Source: DATILI01 sp035476635 (GTDB taxonomy: Bacteria > Pseudomonadota > Gammaproteobacteria > Burkholderiales > Burkholderiaceae_C). From it: a DNA stretch of 26,268 bases. The translations under genes and the position numbers were made by a program. Positions within the stretch are counted from its first letter, which is position 1. The number at the start of each line of letters is the position of its first letter. The notes below the pieces were generated by a model. It had not been told where the DNA came from. It made no database searches and was given only the letters and a program-made list of their open reading frames with translations. The stretch is taken from contig DATILI010000134.1 of the NCBI GenBank assembly GCA_035476635.1, forward strand, positions 1-26,268, written 5' to 3'. Positions 17,912 through 26,031 of this stretch are shown here, piece after piece.

Positions 17912-19534
17912 TCAAGCCAGCACCACGTCCCGGCCGCCAGTGAGCCGTTTGGCCAAGCCTTGTGCCAGTCGATTCACCGTTCCGTAGATCGACAACTGAG
18001 GATTGGCGCCGATGCTGGTGGGAAAAATCGATCCGTCGTGCACCGAGAGATTGCCAATCTGCCAGTGCTGGCCATCGGGGCGCGTCACGCCCAGCATTTC
18101 GCTGGCCGCCATGCCGCATCCGCCCATGACATGGGCACTCACCATCTTGGTCAGCAAGGGCTTCATCGGCAACGCTAGCACGGCCGCTTTGGCTTGCTGC
18201 CACGTGGTGTAGGGCTGGGCCAGTTCATGCACCGGCAAGACCTCGCGCGCGCCTGCGGCAAACTGGATTTCCATCATGCTGAGCAACGCACGCCGCGCGC
18301 CATCCATGACGAAATCGGTCAGCGGATAGTCGAGTGCGGGCGAGCCGTCGCCACGCAGCTTGACCTGGCCGCCGGCGGCTTGGGCATGAAAGCCGTCGCG
18401 CAACAAGGCCAGCAGTACGTGGGTATGCGGGAACTGTTTGAGCAGTCGGGCTTGCGCCTGCCCATAGCCAGAGACGGTCGAGGCAAAAATCACGGGATGC
18501 AATGGCGGCGCTTCAAGCTTGAAGCCGATCGGGCCATCAATGGCCTGGGTTTCCAGAAAGTGATCGCTGTAGATCGTTTGGGGCGCGCCTTGCCACCCCT
18601 CGACCTTCTGGTCCATGACGGCCGCTGACATCACCACCGGATGCAAGAAGGTGCGGGCGCCGAGCCGGCGGTGCGGATCCGGCGCCTGCGAGCGAAGCAA
18701 CACCGCCGGAGAGTTGATGGCACCCGCTGCAAGAACGTAGTGCTTGGCGACTATTCTGGTTGCTTGCGAATCGGCTCCAGCGGGCGCGCCATTGGCCTTG
18801 ACGGCAACACAGCGCAAAGCTGCGGCCTGGCGATTAGCCAAGTCGAATTGCAGCGCGCGCGTTTCCACCAAGAGGGTGGCGCCCAGATCCAGGGCGGCCG
18901 GGATGGTGGTAACCAGCATGGACTGCTTGGCATTGGTCGGGCACCCCATACCGCAAGAGCCCAGGTTCCAGCAGCCTTTGACGTTGCGTTGGATGGCCGC
19001 AGCAGGGATGCCGAGCTTGCTGGCGCCGCGGCGCAACAGATCGTTGTTTTCGTTCGGAGGAGTCAGCCACACTCCGATATTCAGGCGCTGTTCAGCCTGC
19101 TGGAAGTAAGGTGCGAGCGCGTTGACGTTGTAGTCGGCCAGCCCAAAGTGATCTTGCCAGTATTGCAACGTCGGCGCGGGCGTTCGAAACGAACTGGTCC
19201 AGTTGACGGTGGTGGAGCCACCTACGCAGCGCCCCTGCAGGATATTGATGGCCTTGTCTTCGGTCTTGCGCGCTGCACTTTCCTGGTAGAGAGAGGGATA
19301 TGCTTCCGCTTCCTGCTGGCGGAAGTCGGTGCTGCTTTTAAGAGGCCCTTCTTCGACGATGACAACCTGCAGGCCAGCCTTGCTCAGGAGTTCGGCCGTA
19401 ATGCCCGCACCCGCACCCGAGCCGATGATGGCGACGTCACAGGTCAACTTCGCAGGTAATTTTCCGTGCGGCCCGCCGTACACCTTCCAGCCGCGTTTCA
19501 AACCTTCGCGGATCGGATCTTGCAAACTGCTCAT
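17912..19534 (-). CDS. GMC-family FAD-dependent alcohol oxidoreductase
   Basis: This 540-residue flavoenzyme has the FAD-binding CDVAIIGSGAGAGITAELL (residues 32-50). The second flavin motif GRCVGGSTTVNWTSSFR follows, together with AAGAINSPAVLLRS, the GMC signature 2 region. The C-terminal active-site pair lies near His468 (SAHVMGGCGMA) and Asn511 (TSIGANPQLSIYGTVNRLAQ). It is predicted to oxidise a primary alcohol and pass electrons on rather than use NAD. It sits 22 nt after a Tat-signal small protein that is the usual partner of such enzymes, and it has no export signal itself. The pair resembles LaoA/LaoB of Pseudomonas (long-chain alcohol oxidation) as I remember it; cholesterol-type or sugar-alcohol substrates cannot be excluded. 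Confidence 0.85.
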   Translation of the reverse strand: MSSLQDPIREGLKRGWKVYGGPHGKLPAKLTCDVAIIGSGAGAGITAELLSKAGLQVVIVEEGPLKSSTDFRQQEAEAYPSLYQESAARKTEDKAINILQGRCVGGSTTVNWTSSFRTPAPTLQYWQDHFGLADYNVNALAPYFQQAEQRLNIGVWLTPPNENNDLLRRGASKLGIPAAAIQRNVKGCWNLGSCGMGCPTNAKQSMLVTTIPAALDLGATLLVETRALQFDLANRQAAALRCVAVKANGAPAGADSQATRIVAKHYVLAAGAINSPAVLLRSQAPDPHRRLGARTFLHPVVMSAAVMDQKVEGWQGAPQTIYSDHFLETQAIDGPIGFKLEAPPLHPVIFASTVSGYGQAQARLLKQFPHTHVLLALLRDGFHAQAAGGQVKLRGDGSPALDYPLTDFVMDGARRALLSMMEIQFAAGAREVLPVHELAQPYTTWQQAKAAVLALPMKPLLTKMVSAHVMGGCGMAASEMLGVTRPDGQHWQIGNLSVHDGSIFPTSIGANPQLSIYGTVNRLAQGLAKRLTGGRDVVLA

Positions 19535-19556
19535 GGGATCAAAAAGGGGTTCGTTG

Positions 19557-20063
19557 TCAAATTTTCAGCGGGCCAGGGTAGCCCAGCATTGGCCAGGCAC
19601 TGGCGTGCGAGAAGTAGGCAGCACCCACGATGTCGTGCAAGGCCTGGTAGGCTTGCTGGCGAAGCGTGAGGGTCGAGGTTCGCATGGATTGCAGCGCTGC
19701 CTGAATCTCGGCAACGCTGGCATCGGGCCACCCGCGCGCGAGTCCCGCCACGCCCCAGCGGCCCGCCGCTGTATCCAATAGTGCCAATAGCTGCGAGAGT
19801 TCGGCCTGTGCGTGCGGCGGCAGCATCAAGGTGAGCGCGTCGACTCTATCCAACATGCCAAGGAGCGCAATACGCGCCGCGCCGGAGTCGCTGGGCAAGC
19901 TGCCGTCCAGCACGGCGCGACCGACCGCGGCGAACACGGTACGCCCTGCCGAACTGAGCTTTCCACTTTGCAGGCCGGGCTCCAACAGGGCTGCGGCACC
20001 GCCTGCGAGACCCAGTACGGCGGCAGATGCCAGACCGAGCTTTAGAAGGTTTCTTCTTTGCAT
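19557..20063 (-). CDS. Tat-signal small subunit, gluconate-2-dehydrogenase subunit 3-like
   Basis: This 168-residue protein begins MQRRNLLKLGLASAAVLGLA, a twin-arginine signal (RRNLLKLG plus hydrophobic stretch). The mature part (LSSAGRTVFAAVGRAVLDGS, then LQSMRTSTLTLRQQAYQALH) ends YFSHASAWPMLGYPGPLKI. The W-P-x-L-G-Y-x-G-P ending is typical of the subunit 3 family that accompanies GMC dehydrogenases. In such complexes the Tat-bearing subunit is thought to carry the signal-less flavoprotein across the inner membrane. It is the first gene of the operon leading to the GMC enzyme. Confidence 0.8.
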   Translation of the reverse strand: MQRRNLLKLGLASAAVLGLAGGAAALLEPGLQSGKLSSAGRTVFAAVGRAVLDGSLPSDSGAARIALLGMLDRVDALTLMLPPHAQAELSQLLALLDTAAGRWGVAGLARGWPDASVAEIQAALQSMRTSTLTLRQQAYQALHDIVGAAYFSHASAWPMLGYPGPLKI

Positions 20064-20154
20064 GGATTGACTATCGCATGTGCCTGGGCGGCGGCACTAG
20101 AGCTTGGGGCCTAGATAATGCTCGGGTTTACTTGGGGGAAAGGCAATGACCTGA

Positions 20155-20901
20155 ATGGATGCCGCACAGAGAATTCGTGCTTCTATGTCGGTGGTTGCAA
20201 CACTTCGCAGCGACCGCAACACCGATCGCGCGCTGGATGACGCCGTGCTGGCGGTCAAACGCTTTCAGGCAAGTCGCTTCGAAGGCACCTATGCCGACTT
20301 GCTGGCTGGTCCGCCCTACCAGGACGCGGCGCGGTTTTTCCTGGAGGAGCTGTATGGCGACAAGGACTTTGCTGATCGCGATGCCCAGTTCGCTCGGATT
20401 GCGGGAACGATGCAGAAGTTGTTTCCCGAGCAAGTGGTGGCGACCGCCCTGGCATTGGCCGAGTTGCATGCGCTGACGGAGCAACTGGACCACGCCATGG
20501 GCCAAGCTTGGCTGGCGCCTGACGTCGCAGACGCTTCTTCAGGAGCGCGGCGCTATGTCCTCGCATGGCGCCTCGTCGATCAGCGCCCCATGCGAGAGTC
20601 GCAGCTGAACGTGGTGCTGGGCATTGGCCGCGATTTGGCACGGCTGACACGTGCACCAGGCCTTCGCCTGCTACTCAAGATGATGCGCGGCCCTGCATCG
20701 GCAGCGGGCATGGGATCGCTGCAGCGTTTCCTGGAAGCGGGGTTTGATACCTTCGGCGCCATGTCCAGGCACAGGAGCGGAGCAGAAGGCTTCCTGAACA
20801 TCATCGAGGGGCGTGAATCCCGGTTGATCGCCCAATGGTTCGACGCAAGTCTTGTCGCGTGCGAGACGGAACTCGCCCAAACCCTAGGACAAGCCCGGTA
20901 A
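20155..20901 (+). CDS. Uncharacterised protein ahead of acyl-CoA synthetase
   Basis: This is a 248-residue soluble protein with no signal peptide or membrane segment, predicted mostly helical. Notable segments are ARFFLEELYGDKDFADRDAQ near residue 60 and TMQKLFPEQVVATALALAEL near 84. I have a vague memory of similar proteins in Comamonadaceae but recognise no function. Starts at 20155 or at an ATG ten codons later (20185) are both possible. It is divergent from the Tat-GMC-lipase operon and followed after 48 nt by the acyl-CoA synthetase, so a role in the same lipid-related process is likely by position only. Confidence 0.7.
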   Translation: MDAAQRIRASMSVVATLRSDRNTDRALDDAVLAVKRFQASRFEGTYADLLAGPPYQDAARFFLEELYGDKDFADRDAQFARIAGTMQKLFPEQVVATALALAELHALTEQLDHAMGQAWLAPDVADASSGARRYVLAWRLVDQRPMRESQLNVVLGIGRDLARLTRAPGLRLLLKMMRGPASAAGMGSLQRFLEAGFDTFGAMSRHRSGAEGFLNIIEGRESRLIAQWFDASLVACETELAQTLGQAR

Positions 20902-20949
20902 CGTCGATACGGACTCTGCTCGCAGAATCGGTGGCACAAGGAGTTTGGC

Positions 20950-22635
20950 ATGGAAAAGTTTTGGCTCAAGAGCTATCCCGCAGGCGTTCCGCATGAAGTC
21001 AACCCTGAGCAGTACCGCTCGTTGACGCATCTTCTGGAAGAGTCGTTCAAGAAGAATGCAGCAAGCCCGTTCTCGGTTTGCATGGAGCGCTGGATGTCGT
21101 ATGCGCAGCTCGATGACCTCTCCGCCGCACTGGGTGCATGGCTGCAAGCACAAGGCCTGGAGCGCGGCGCGCGCGTGGCGATCATGCTGCCCAACATCCC
21201 GCAGTTTGCGGTGACGATGGCGGCCATATTGCGTGCCGGCTACACCTGCGTGAATGTGAACCCCCTTTACACGGCGCGCGAGCTGGAGCACCAGCTCAAG
21301 GACTCGGGTGCGACGACCATCGTGATCCTGGAAAATTTTGCCAAGACACTGGAAGAGGTGATCGACAAAACGCCTGTCAAGCATGTTGTGATGGCCTCCA
21401 TGGGCGACCTGCTCGGTTTCTGGTTCGGTAGCTGGATCACCTTTGCTGTGCGGCACTTGGCAAAGATGGTGCCGGCCTACAAAATTCCGCTGACCAACGA
21501 CCGCAAGGTCACGCCCTTCAATCGCGCCATTGCCGAGGGAACCTCCCTCACGCTCAAACCCGCGGAGGTTACGCTGGACTCGGTTGCGTTCCTGCAATAC
21601 ACGGGCGGAACGACGGGCTTGTCCAAGGGTGCCGTGCTGACGCATCGAAACATCGTTGCGGCCATTCTGCAAGCCGAGGCCTGGTTCACGCCTGCGCTCG
21701 CACGGGTCGGCGATATCAGGAAGGCCAACAACATTGCGGCGTTGCCGCTGTATCACATCTTCGCCCTGACGCTGGGGCTATTGACCATCCGCTGGGGAGC
21801 GCACTTGACGCTGATTCCCAACCCGCGCGATTTTGGCAAGTTCATCGAAGTGTTGAGGAAGCGGCCGTTCCATCTCTTCCCTGCGGTGAATACGCTGTTC
21901 AATGCGCTGCTGCAGCACCCGCAGTTCAAGACAATTGATTTTTCGCAGCTCTGCGTCTCGCAGGCCGGCGGCATGGCCGCTTCGGAAGGGACGGCCAAGG
22001 CATGGCTTGAAGCCACTGGTTGCCCGATGGTGGAAGGCTGGGGCATGAGCGAAACGTGTGCCATCGGCACGAACAATCCCGTCACGAATAAGGATTTCTC
22101 CGGAACGATTGGCCTGCCATTGCCCAGCATTGACATTTCGATCAAGGACGACGAAGGGAACTCCGTGGCGCAGGGCGCGCCCGGCGAAATTTGCATTCGC
22201 GGCTTGAATGTGATGACCGGCTACTACAACCAGCCTGAAGAAAATCTGAAAGCCTTTACGGCCGACGGCTTCATGCGTACGGGTGATATCGGCGTCATGG
22301 ATGAGCGCGGATATACAAAGATCGTTGACCGCAAGAAGGACATGATACTGGTCAGCGGCTTCAATGTATTCCCCAATGAACTGGAGAATGTCATTTCCCT
22401 GTGTCCCGGCGTTGTGGAGTGCGCCGCCATTGGTATCGCCGATGAGAAGCAGGGAGAAGCGATCAAGGTATTCGTCGTCAAGAACGATGCAGGGCTGACA
22501 GAAGACGACGTCGCGAAATATTGCCAGCAGCATCTGACCGGATACAAACGCCCCAAGTACATCGAGTTCCGCGACGACTTGCCCAAGACCAATGTCGGCA
22601 AAATCCTTCGCCGCGAACTGCGCGCCGGCAAGTAA
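20950..22635 (+). CDS. fadD: Long-chain fatty-acid-CoA ligase
   Basis: This 561-residue enzyme of the ANL superfamily activates fatty acids to acyl-CoA with ATP. The P-loop-like motif is YTGGTTGLSKGAVLTHRN (about residues 217-234). The adenylation motif VEGWGMSETCA is near 362. The hinge and C-terminal signature (FMRTGDIGVMDERGYTKIVD, RKKDMILVSGFNVFPNELE) are near 440-478, where GFNVFPNE is the FACS signature. It ends with the catalytic-lysine region (LPKTNVGKILRRELR). Length and motifs match FadD. Its place beside GMC oxidoreductase and lipase genes suggests it activates the acids they generate. Confidence 0.93.
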   Translation: MEKFWLKSYPAGVPHEVNPEQYRSLTHLLEESFKKNAASPFSVCMERWMSYAQLDDLSAALGAWLQAQGLERGARVAIMLPNIPQFAVTMAAILRAGYTCVNVNPLYTARELEHQLKDSGATTIVILENFAKTLEEVIDKTPVKHVVMASMGDLLGFWFGSWITFAVRHLAKMVPAYKIPLTNDRKVTPFNRAIAEGTSLTLKPAEVTLDSVAFLQYTGGTTGLSKGAVLTHRNIVAAILQAEAWFTPALARVGDIRKANNIAALPLYHIFALTLGLLTIRWGAHLTLIPNPRDFGKFIEVLRKRPFHLFPAVNTLFNALLQHPQFKTIDFSQLCVSQAGGMAASEGTAKAWLEATGCPMVEGWGMSETCAIGTNNPVTNKDFSGTIGLPLPSIDISIKDDEGNSVAQGAPGEICIRGLNVMTGYYNQPEENLKAFTADGFMRTGDIGVMDERGYTKIVDRKKDMILVSGFNVFPNELENVISLCPGVVECAAIGIADEKQGEAIKVFVVKNDAGLTEDDVAKYCQQHLTGYKRPKYIEFRDDLPKTNVGKILRRELRAGK

Positions 22636-22665
22636 ACCCTGCTTGATTTCGGACTGGGGCGCGCC

Positions 22666-23589
22666 GTGCAAGGTTCTGACGTACTCCCGACCGGAATCAC
22701 GGTTTTCGAACGCGGCTGGCTGTCGGCCAACAACATATTGATTGTCGGACCTCACGGTACGGCGTTGATCGACAGCGGCTATTGCAGCCATGCGGCACAA
22801 ACGGTCGCATTGGTTCGGCAATCATTGGGCGAGAAACCACTAGACAGGTTGCTCAACACGCATTTGCACAGCGATCACTGCGGAGGAAACGCGGTGCTGC
22901 AGCAGAGTTTTCCCAATTTGCAAACCTGGATCCCGCCTGGCCAGGCGGCCTTTGTTCGGGAGTGGGATCCGTACGCCTTGAGTTACGTGCCGACCGGCCA
23001 GGAATGCCCGCCGTTTCGGCTCGATGGTCTGCTACAGCCCGGCGCCGAGTTGGTGCTTGGGGATCATCTGTGGCAAGTGCATGCCGCACCGGGGCATGAT
23101 CCTCACTCCGTCATTCTGTTTGAACCTGAAGCGCGCGTACTGGTTTCTGCCGACGCGCTGTGGCAAAACGGCTTTGGTGTCGTATTCCCGGAATTGGAAG
23201 GCGAACGTGCCTTTGAAGAAGTTGCCTCCACGCTCGATCTGATTGAGTCCTTGATGCCGCGCATAGTGATCCCAGGCCACGGCGGCGTCTTTGACGACGT
23301 CACTCAAGCGCTGGCGCTGGCGCGCAAACGACTCGATAGCTTTATACGTAATCCGCAAAAGCATGCCCAACATGCGGCCAAAGTGCTGTTGAAGTTCAAG
23401 CTACTTGAGTTGCAGGACGTGGCATATCCAGTATTGGCGCAATGGGCTGAAGATACTGCCTATTTCCGCTTGGTGCGGGAGCGCTATTTCCCCGAACGAG
23501 GAATGCAAGCGTGGATTGAGCAATTGACAGAAGATCTCGTGCGCGTCGGCGCTGCGCAGCGGGACGCGGATCGCGTGCTCAACGCTTGA
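22666..23589 (+). CDS. Metallo-beta-lactamase-fold hydrolase
   Basis: This 307-residue protein has the dizinc motif THLHSDHCGGN (His66, His68, Asp70, His71). Further conserved positions follow in AAPGHDPHSVILFEP (His), LVSADALW (Asp) and IVIPGHGGVFDD (His). About 80 extra C-terminal residues form a likely helical domain, as in glyoxalase II-like and lactonase-like members. The start is a GTG 30 nt after fadD, so it is in the same operon. The substrate is unknown; a thioester (acyl-CoA or acyl-glutathione) or a lactone would suit the context. IS66 begins only 13 bp after its stop. Confidence 0.85.
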   Translation: MQGSDVLPTGITVFERGWLSANNILIVGPHGTALIDSGYCSHAAQTVALVRQSLGEKPLDRLLNTHLHSDHCGGNAVLQQSFPNLQTWIPPGQAAFVREWDPYALSYVPTGQECPPFRLDGLLQPGAELVLGDHLWQVHAAPGHDPHSVILFEPEARVLVSADALWQNGFGVVFPELEGERAFEEVASTLDLIESLMPRIVIPGHGGVFDDVTQALALARKRLDSFIRNPQKHAQHAAKVLLKFKLLELQDVAYPVLAQWAEDTAYFRLVRERYFPERGMQAWIEQLTEDLVRVGAAQRDADRVLNA

Positions 23590-23602
23590 AGCAGAGATCA
23601 CG

Positions 23603-23621
23603 GTAAGCGTCCGGCCATCCC
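23603..23621 (+). repeat. IS66 left inverted repeat
   Basis: It begins GTAAGCGTCCGG and pairs with the inverted right end at 25983-26001. The first seven bases are identical and about 15 of 19 match. Confidence 0.75.
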
Positions 23622-23652
23622 CTTCTTGAATCCGGCCGTCTAAGCGGCAACG

Positions 23653-23686
23653 ATGGTGTCCACCAAGGAATTTAGGTGGACACCAT
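23653..23686 (+). promoter_or_regulatory. Perfect 12-bp hairpin over the tnpA translation start
   Basis: ATGGTGTCCACC (23653-23664) and GGTGGACACCAT (23675-23686) are perfectly complementary around a 10-nt loop AAGGAATTTA. The loop holds the ribosome-binding sequence AAGGA, six bases before the GTG start at 23676, which lies in the 3' arm. Folding of a transcript entering from outside would block tnpA translation, a known kind of protection in other IS families. Whether this occurs here is inference. Confidence 0.6.
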
Positions 23687-24017
23687 GAAGGACTCCAAGA
23701 GGATCGTGCGGCGTCGTCACAGCGCCGAACTCAAGGCGCAGGTTCTGAGCGAATGCTCGCAGCCCGGAGCGTCGGTGGCGAGCGTGGCGCTGTCGCACGG
23801 GATCAACGCCAACGTCGTGCACAAGTGGCGCCGCCTCGCAGGCGCTGTGCCCTTGCCGGTTGCCAGATTCGTACCCGTGGCATTGCCTGCGCCGAGTTGC
23901 GAAGTGCCAGCGGACATTCGGCTGGAACTGCGCCGAGGCGCAACAAGCATGACCATCACCTGGCCGGTTGGGGCGGCTGTGGATTGCGCGGCCTGGATGC
24001 GCGAGCTGCTGCGGTGA
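23676..24017 (+). CDS. tnpA: IS66-family accessory protein TnpA
   Basis: This is a 113-residue helix-turn-helix protein (KRIVRRRHSAELKAQVLSEC, then GASVASVALSHGINANVVHK with WRR), typical of the first IS66 gene and related to the IS3 OrfA/HTH_8 type. The GTG at 23676 has AAGGA six bases upstream and is preferred over the ATG at 23685. It overlaps tnpB by four bases (GTGA), indicating coupled translation. Confidence 0.88.
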   Translation: MDTMKDSKRIVRRRHSAELKAQVLSECSQPGASVASVALSHGINANVVHKWRRLAGAVPLPVARFVPVALPAPSCEVPADIRLELRRGATSMTITWPVGAAVDCAAWMRELLR

Positions 24018-24346
24018 TCCGGGTCGAAGCCATATGGCTTGCCATCGATCCGCTGGACATGCGCTCGGGAACTGAAGCAGCGCTGGCCCGCGTGGTCCAC
24101 GTCTTTGGCTCGGCGCGCCCGCACCACGCGTACCTGTTCGCCAACCGGCGGGCCAACCGGATGAAGGTGCTGGTGCACGACGGCATTGGCGTCTGGCTGG
24201 CCGCCCGGCGCCTGAACCAGGGCAAGTTCGTCTGGCCCAAGGACTCTGGTGCCACGCTGGCGCTCACCCGCGCGCAGCTGGACGCCCTCGTGCTGGGCCT
24301 GCCCTGGCAGCGCATCGGTGAGGCTGGCGTCATCACCGTTCTGTAG
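24014..24346 (+). CDS. tnpB: IS66-family accessory protein TnpB
   Basis: This 110-residue protein starts at GTG 24014 inside the tnpA stop. The sequence IDPLDMRSGTEAALARVVHV, ANRRANRMKVLVHDGIGVWL and LNQGKFVW is diagnostic of IS66 Orf2/TnpB. The same frame is open upstream to 23753, but that part lies over tnpA and is not used. Its biochemical role in transposition is not settled in the family. Confidence 0.9.
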   Translation: MIRVEAIWLAIDPLDMRSGTEAALARVVHVFGSARPHHAYLFANRRANRMKVLVHDGIGVWLAARRLNQGKFVWPKDSGATLALTRAQLDALVLGLPWQRIGEAGVITVL

Positions 24347-24390
24347 AGCTGGGCAATTGGCGCAAATGCCGATGCGCAAGCGCGCATGCA

Positions 24391-25962
24391 TTGGCATCAT
24401 CGCTCCTCGTGATCGACGAAGCACAAATCCAGGACCTTGACGCGCAGCAACTGCGCCAGGTGGTGCGCACCCTGATCGCCGATATGGCCGGCAAGGACGC
24501 CCAGATCGCCGTCAAGCAGGCCTTCATCGACAAGCTCACCCACGAGATGGCGGTGCTCAAGCGGCTGAAGTTCGCGGCCCAGTCCGAAGCGTTCAACGCC
24601 GAACAGAGAAGCTTGCTGGAAGAAACCATCGACACCGATCTGGCCGCCCTGGCCGCCGAGATCGAGCAAGCGGACGCGCCGCCTCAGGACAAGGACGACA
24701 AACAAAAGCCCAAGCGCCAGGCGCTGCCCGAGCAGCTGCCGCGCCGGGAGATCCACCACGAGCCTGAGAACACCACCTGCGCCTGCGGCTGCCAGTTAAA
24801 GCGCATCGGCCAGGACGTGGCCGAGAAGCTGGACTACGTGCCCGGGGTGTTCACCGTGGAGCGGCACATCCGCGGCAAATGGGTCTGCGCCAAGTGCGAA
24901 ACCCTGATCCAGGCGCCCGTACCGGCGCACATCATCGACAAGGGCATTCCCACCGCGGGCCTGCTGGCCCAGGTGCTGGTGGCCAAGTACGCCGATCACC
25001 TGCCGCTGTACCGGCAGGAAGCGATCTTTGGTCGCGCCGGCCTGGCGCTGCCTCGCTCGACCCTGGCGCAATGGGTCGGCCAATGCGGCGTGCAGTTGCA
25101 GCCGCTGGTGGATGCTCTTCGCAGCGAGCTGCTGCGCCACAGCGTGCTGCACGCCGACGAGACGCCGGTGGCGATGCTCAAGCCGGGCAACCGAAAGACC
25201 CACCGCGCCTACTTATGGAGCTACTGCACTACCAGCTACAACCCGACCCGCGCCGTGGTGTTCGACTTCGCCGACAGCCGCGGCGGCCAGCATGCCCGCG
25301 CCTTCCTGGGCCTGCCCGGGGAAAGCGGCTGGCATGGCAAGCTGGTGTGCGACGACTTCAGCGGCTACAAGGCCTGCTTCGAGATGGGCGTGACCGAGGC
25401 AGGCTGCCTGGCGCACGCGCGGCGCAAGTTTCACGAGCTGTGGGTCAATCACCACAGCACGATCGGCGAGCAGGCGCTCAAATTCTTCATACAGCTGTAT
25501 GACGTCGAGCGCGAAGTGCGTGAACTGGGTGCCCCCGAGCGAAAACGAATACGGAAAGAGCAAAGCCGCCCGCTGGCCGATGCGCTACACCTGTGGCTCA
25601 CGCAGCAGCGCCTGAAGGTGCCCGACGGGTCGGCCACGATCAAGGCCATCGACTACAGCCTGAACCGCTGGACGGCGCTGACGCGCTACATCGACGACGG
25701 CGACCTGCCCGCCGATAACAACTGGGTGGAGAACCAAATCCGCCCGATCGCCACCGGCAGGAAGAACTGGCTGTTCGCCGGATCGCTTCGTGCGGGCCAG
25801 CGCGCCGCGGCGATCATGAGCCTCGTGCACTCGGCACGGCTCAATGGACACGACCCCTACGCCTACCTGCGCGATGTCCTTGAGCGGCTACCCACGCAGC
25901 CGGCCAGCCGAATCAACGAGCTGCTGCCCCACATCTGGCGGTCAACCCAGGCGCTGAGCTGA
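24391..25962 (+). CDS. tnpC: IS66-family transposase TnpC
   Basis: This 523-residue DDE transposase of normal length begins with a helical N-terminal region of about 85 residues (a probable leucine-zipper type). A zinc-finger-like stretch ENTTCACGCQLKRIG follows, together with WVCAKCETL. The catalytic core has Asp in HADETPVAMLKPG, Asp in LVCDDFSGYKACF and Glu in NNWVENQIRPIATGRKNW. The start is a TTG at 24391; a GTG six codons later is also possible. All catalytic positions are present, so the element may still be active. Confidence 0.92.
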   Translation: MASSLLVIDEAQIQDLDAQQLRQVVRTLIADMAGKDAQIAVKQAFIDKLTHEMAVLKRLKFAAQSEAFNAEQRSLLEETIDTDLAALAAEIEQADAPPQDKDDKQKPKRQALPEQLPRREIHHEPENTTCACGCQLKRIGQDVAEKLDYVPGVFTVERHIRGKWVCAKCETLIQAPVPAHIIDKGIPTAGLLAQVLVAKYADHLPLYRQEAIFGRAGLALPRSTLAQWVGQCGVQLQPLVDALRSELLRHSVLHADETPVAMLKPGNRKTHRAYLWSYCTTSYNPTRAVVFDFADSRGGQHARAFLGLPGESGWHGKLVCDDFSGYKACFEMGVTEAGCLAHARRKFHELWVNHHSTIGEQALKFFIQLYDVEREVRELGAPERKRIRKEQSRPLADALHLWLTQQRLKVPDGSATIKAIDYSLNRWTALTRYIDDGDLPADNNWVENQIRPIATGRKNWLFAGSLRAGQRAAAIMSLVHSARLNGHDPYAYLRDVLERLPTQPASRINELLPHIWRSTQALS

Positions 25963-25982
25963 AATCGCGCCGTCGTCAAGAC

Positions 25983-26001
25983 GGGATCACCGCGCGCTTA
26001 C
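25983..26001 (-). repeat. IS66 right inverted repeat
   Basis: Read on the minus strand it begins GTAAGCGCGCGG and matches the left end at 23603-23621. It starts 20 nt after the tnpC stop. Confidence 0.75.
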
Positions 26002-26031
26002 ACTCCATCCGAGTATTCGAAGATCGAGCGG

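Larger units (their letters stand above)
23603..26001 (+). mobile_element. IS66-family insertion sequence, apparently complete
   Basis: This 2,399-bp element carries the three IS66 genes tnpA, tnpB and tnpC in order, all without frameshift. The ends are defined by inverted repeats beginning GTAAGCG, which are shared by IS66 elements and match at about 15 of the first 19 positions. The eight bases outside each end (AGATCACG and ACTCCATC) are not a duplication, although IS66 normally creates 8-bp target repeats. Inserted 13 bp after the hydrolase gene, it leaves a headless open frame on its right. Confidence 0.88.

Noticed and set aside
17895..18203. N-terminal extension of the lipase-like protein
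   Set aside because: It would lie over the 3' end of the GMC oxidoreductase gene and reads as low-complexity sequence; the hydrophobic anchor starts at 17894.
21778..22821. Minus-strand frame over the end of fadD
   Set aside because: It is antisense to conserved FadD signature motifs and has no domain of its own.
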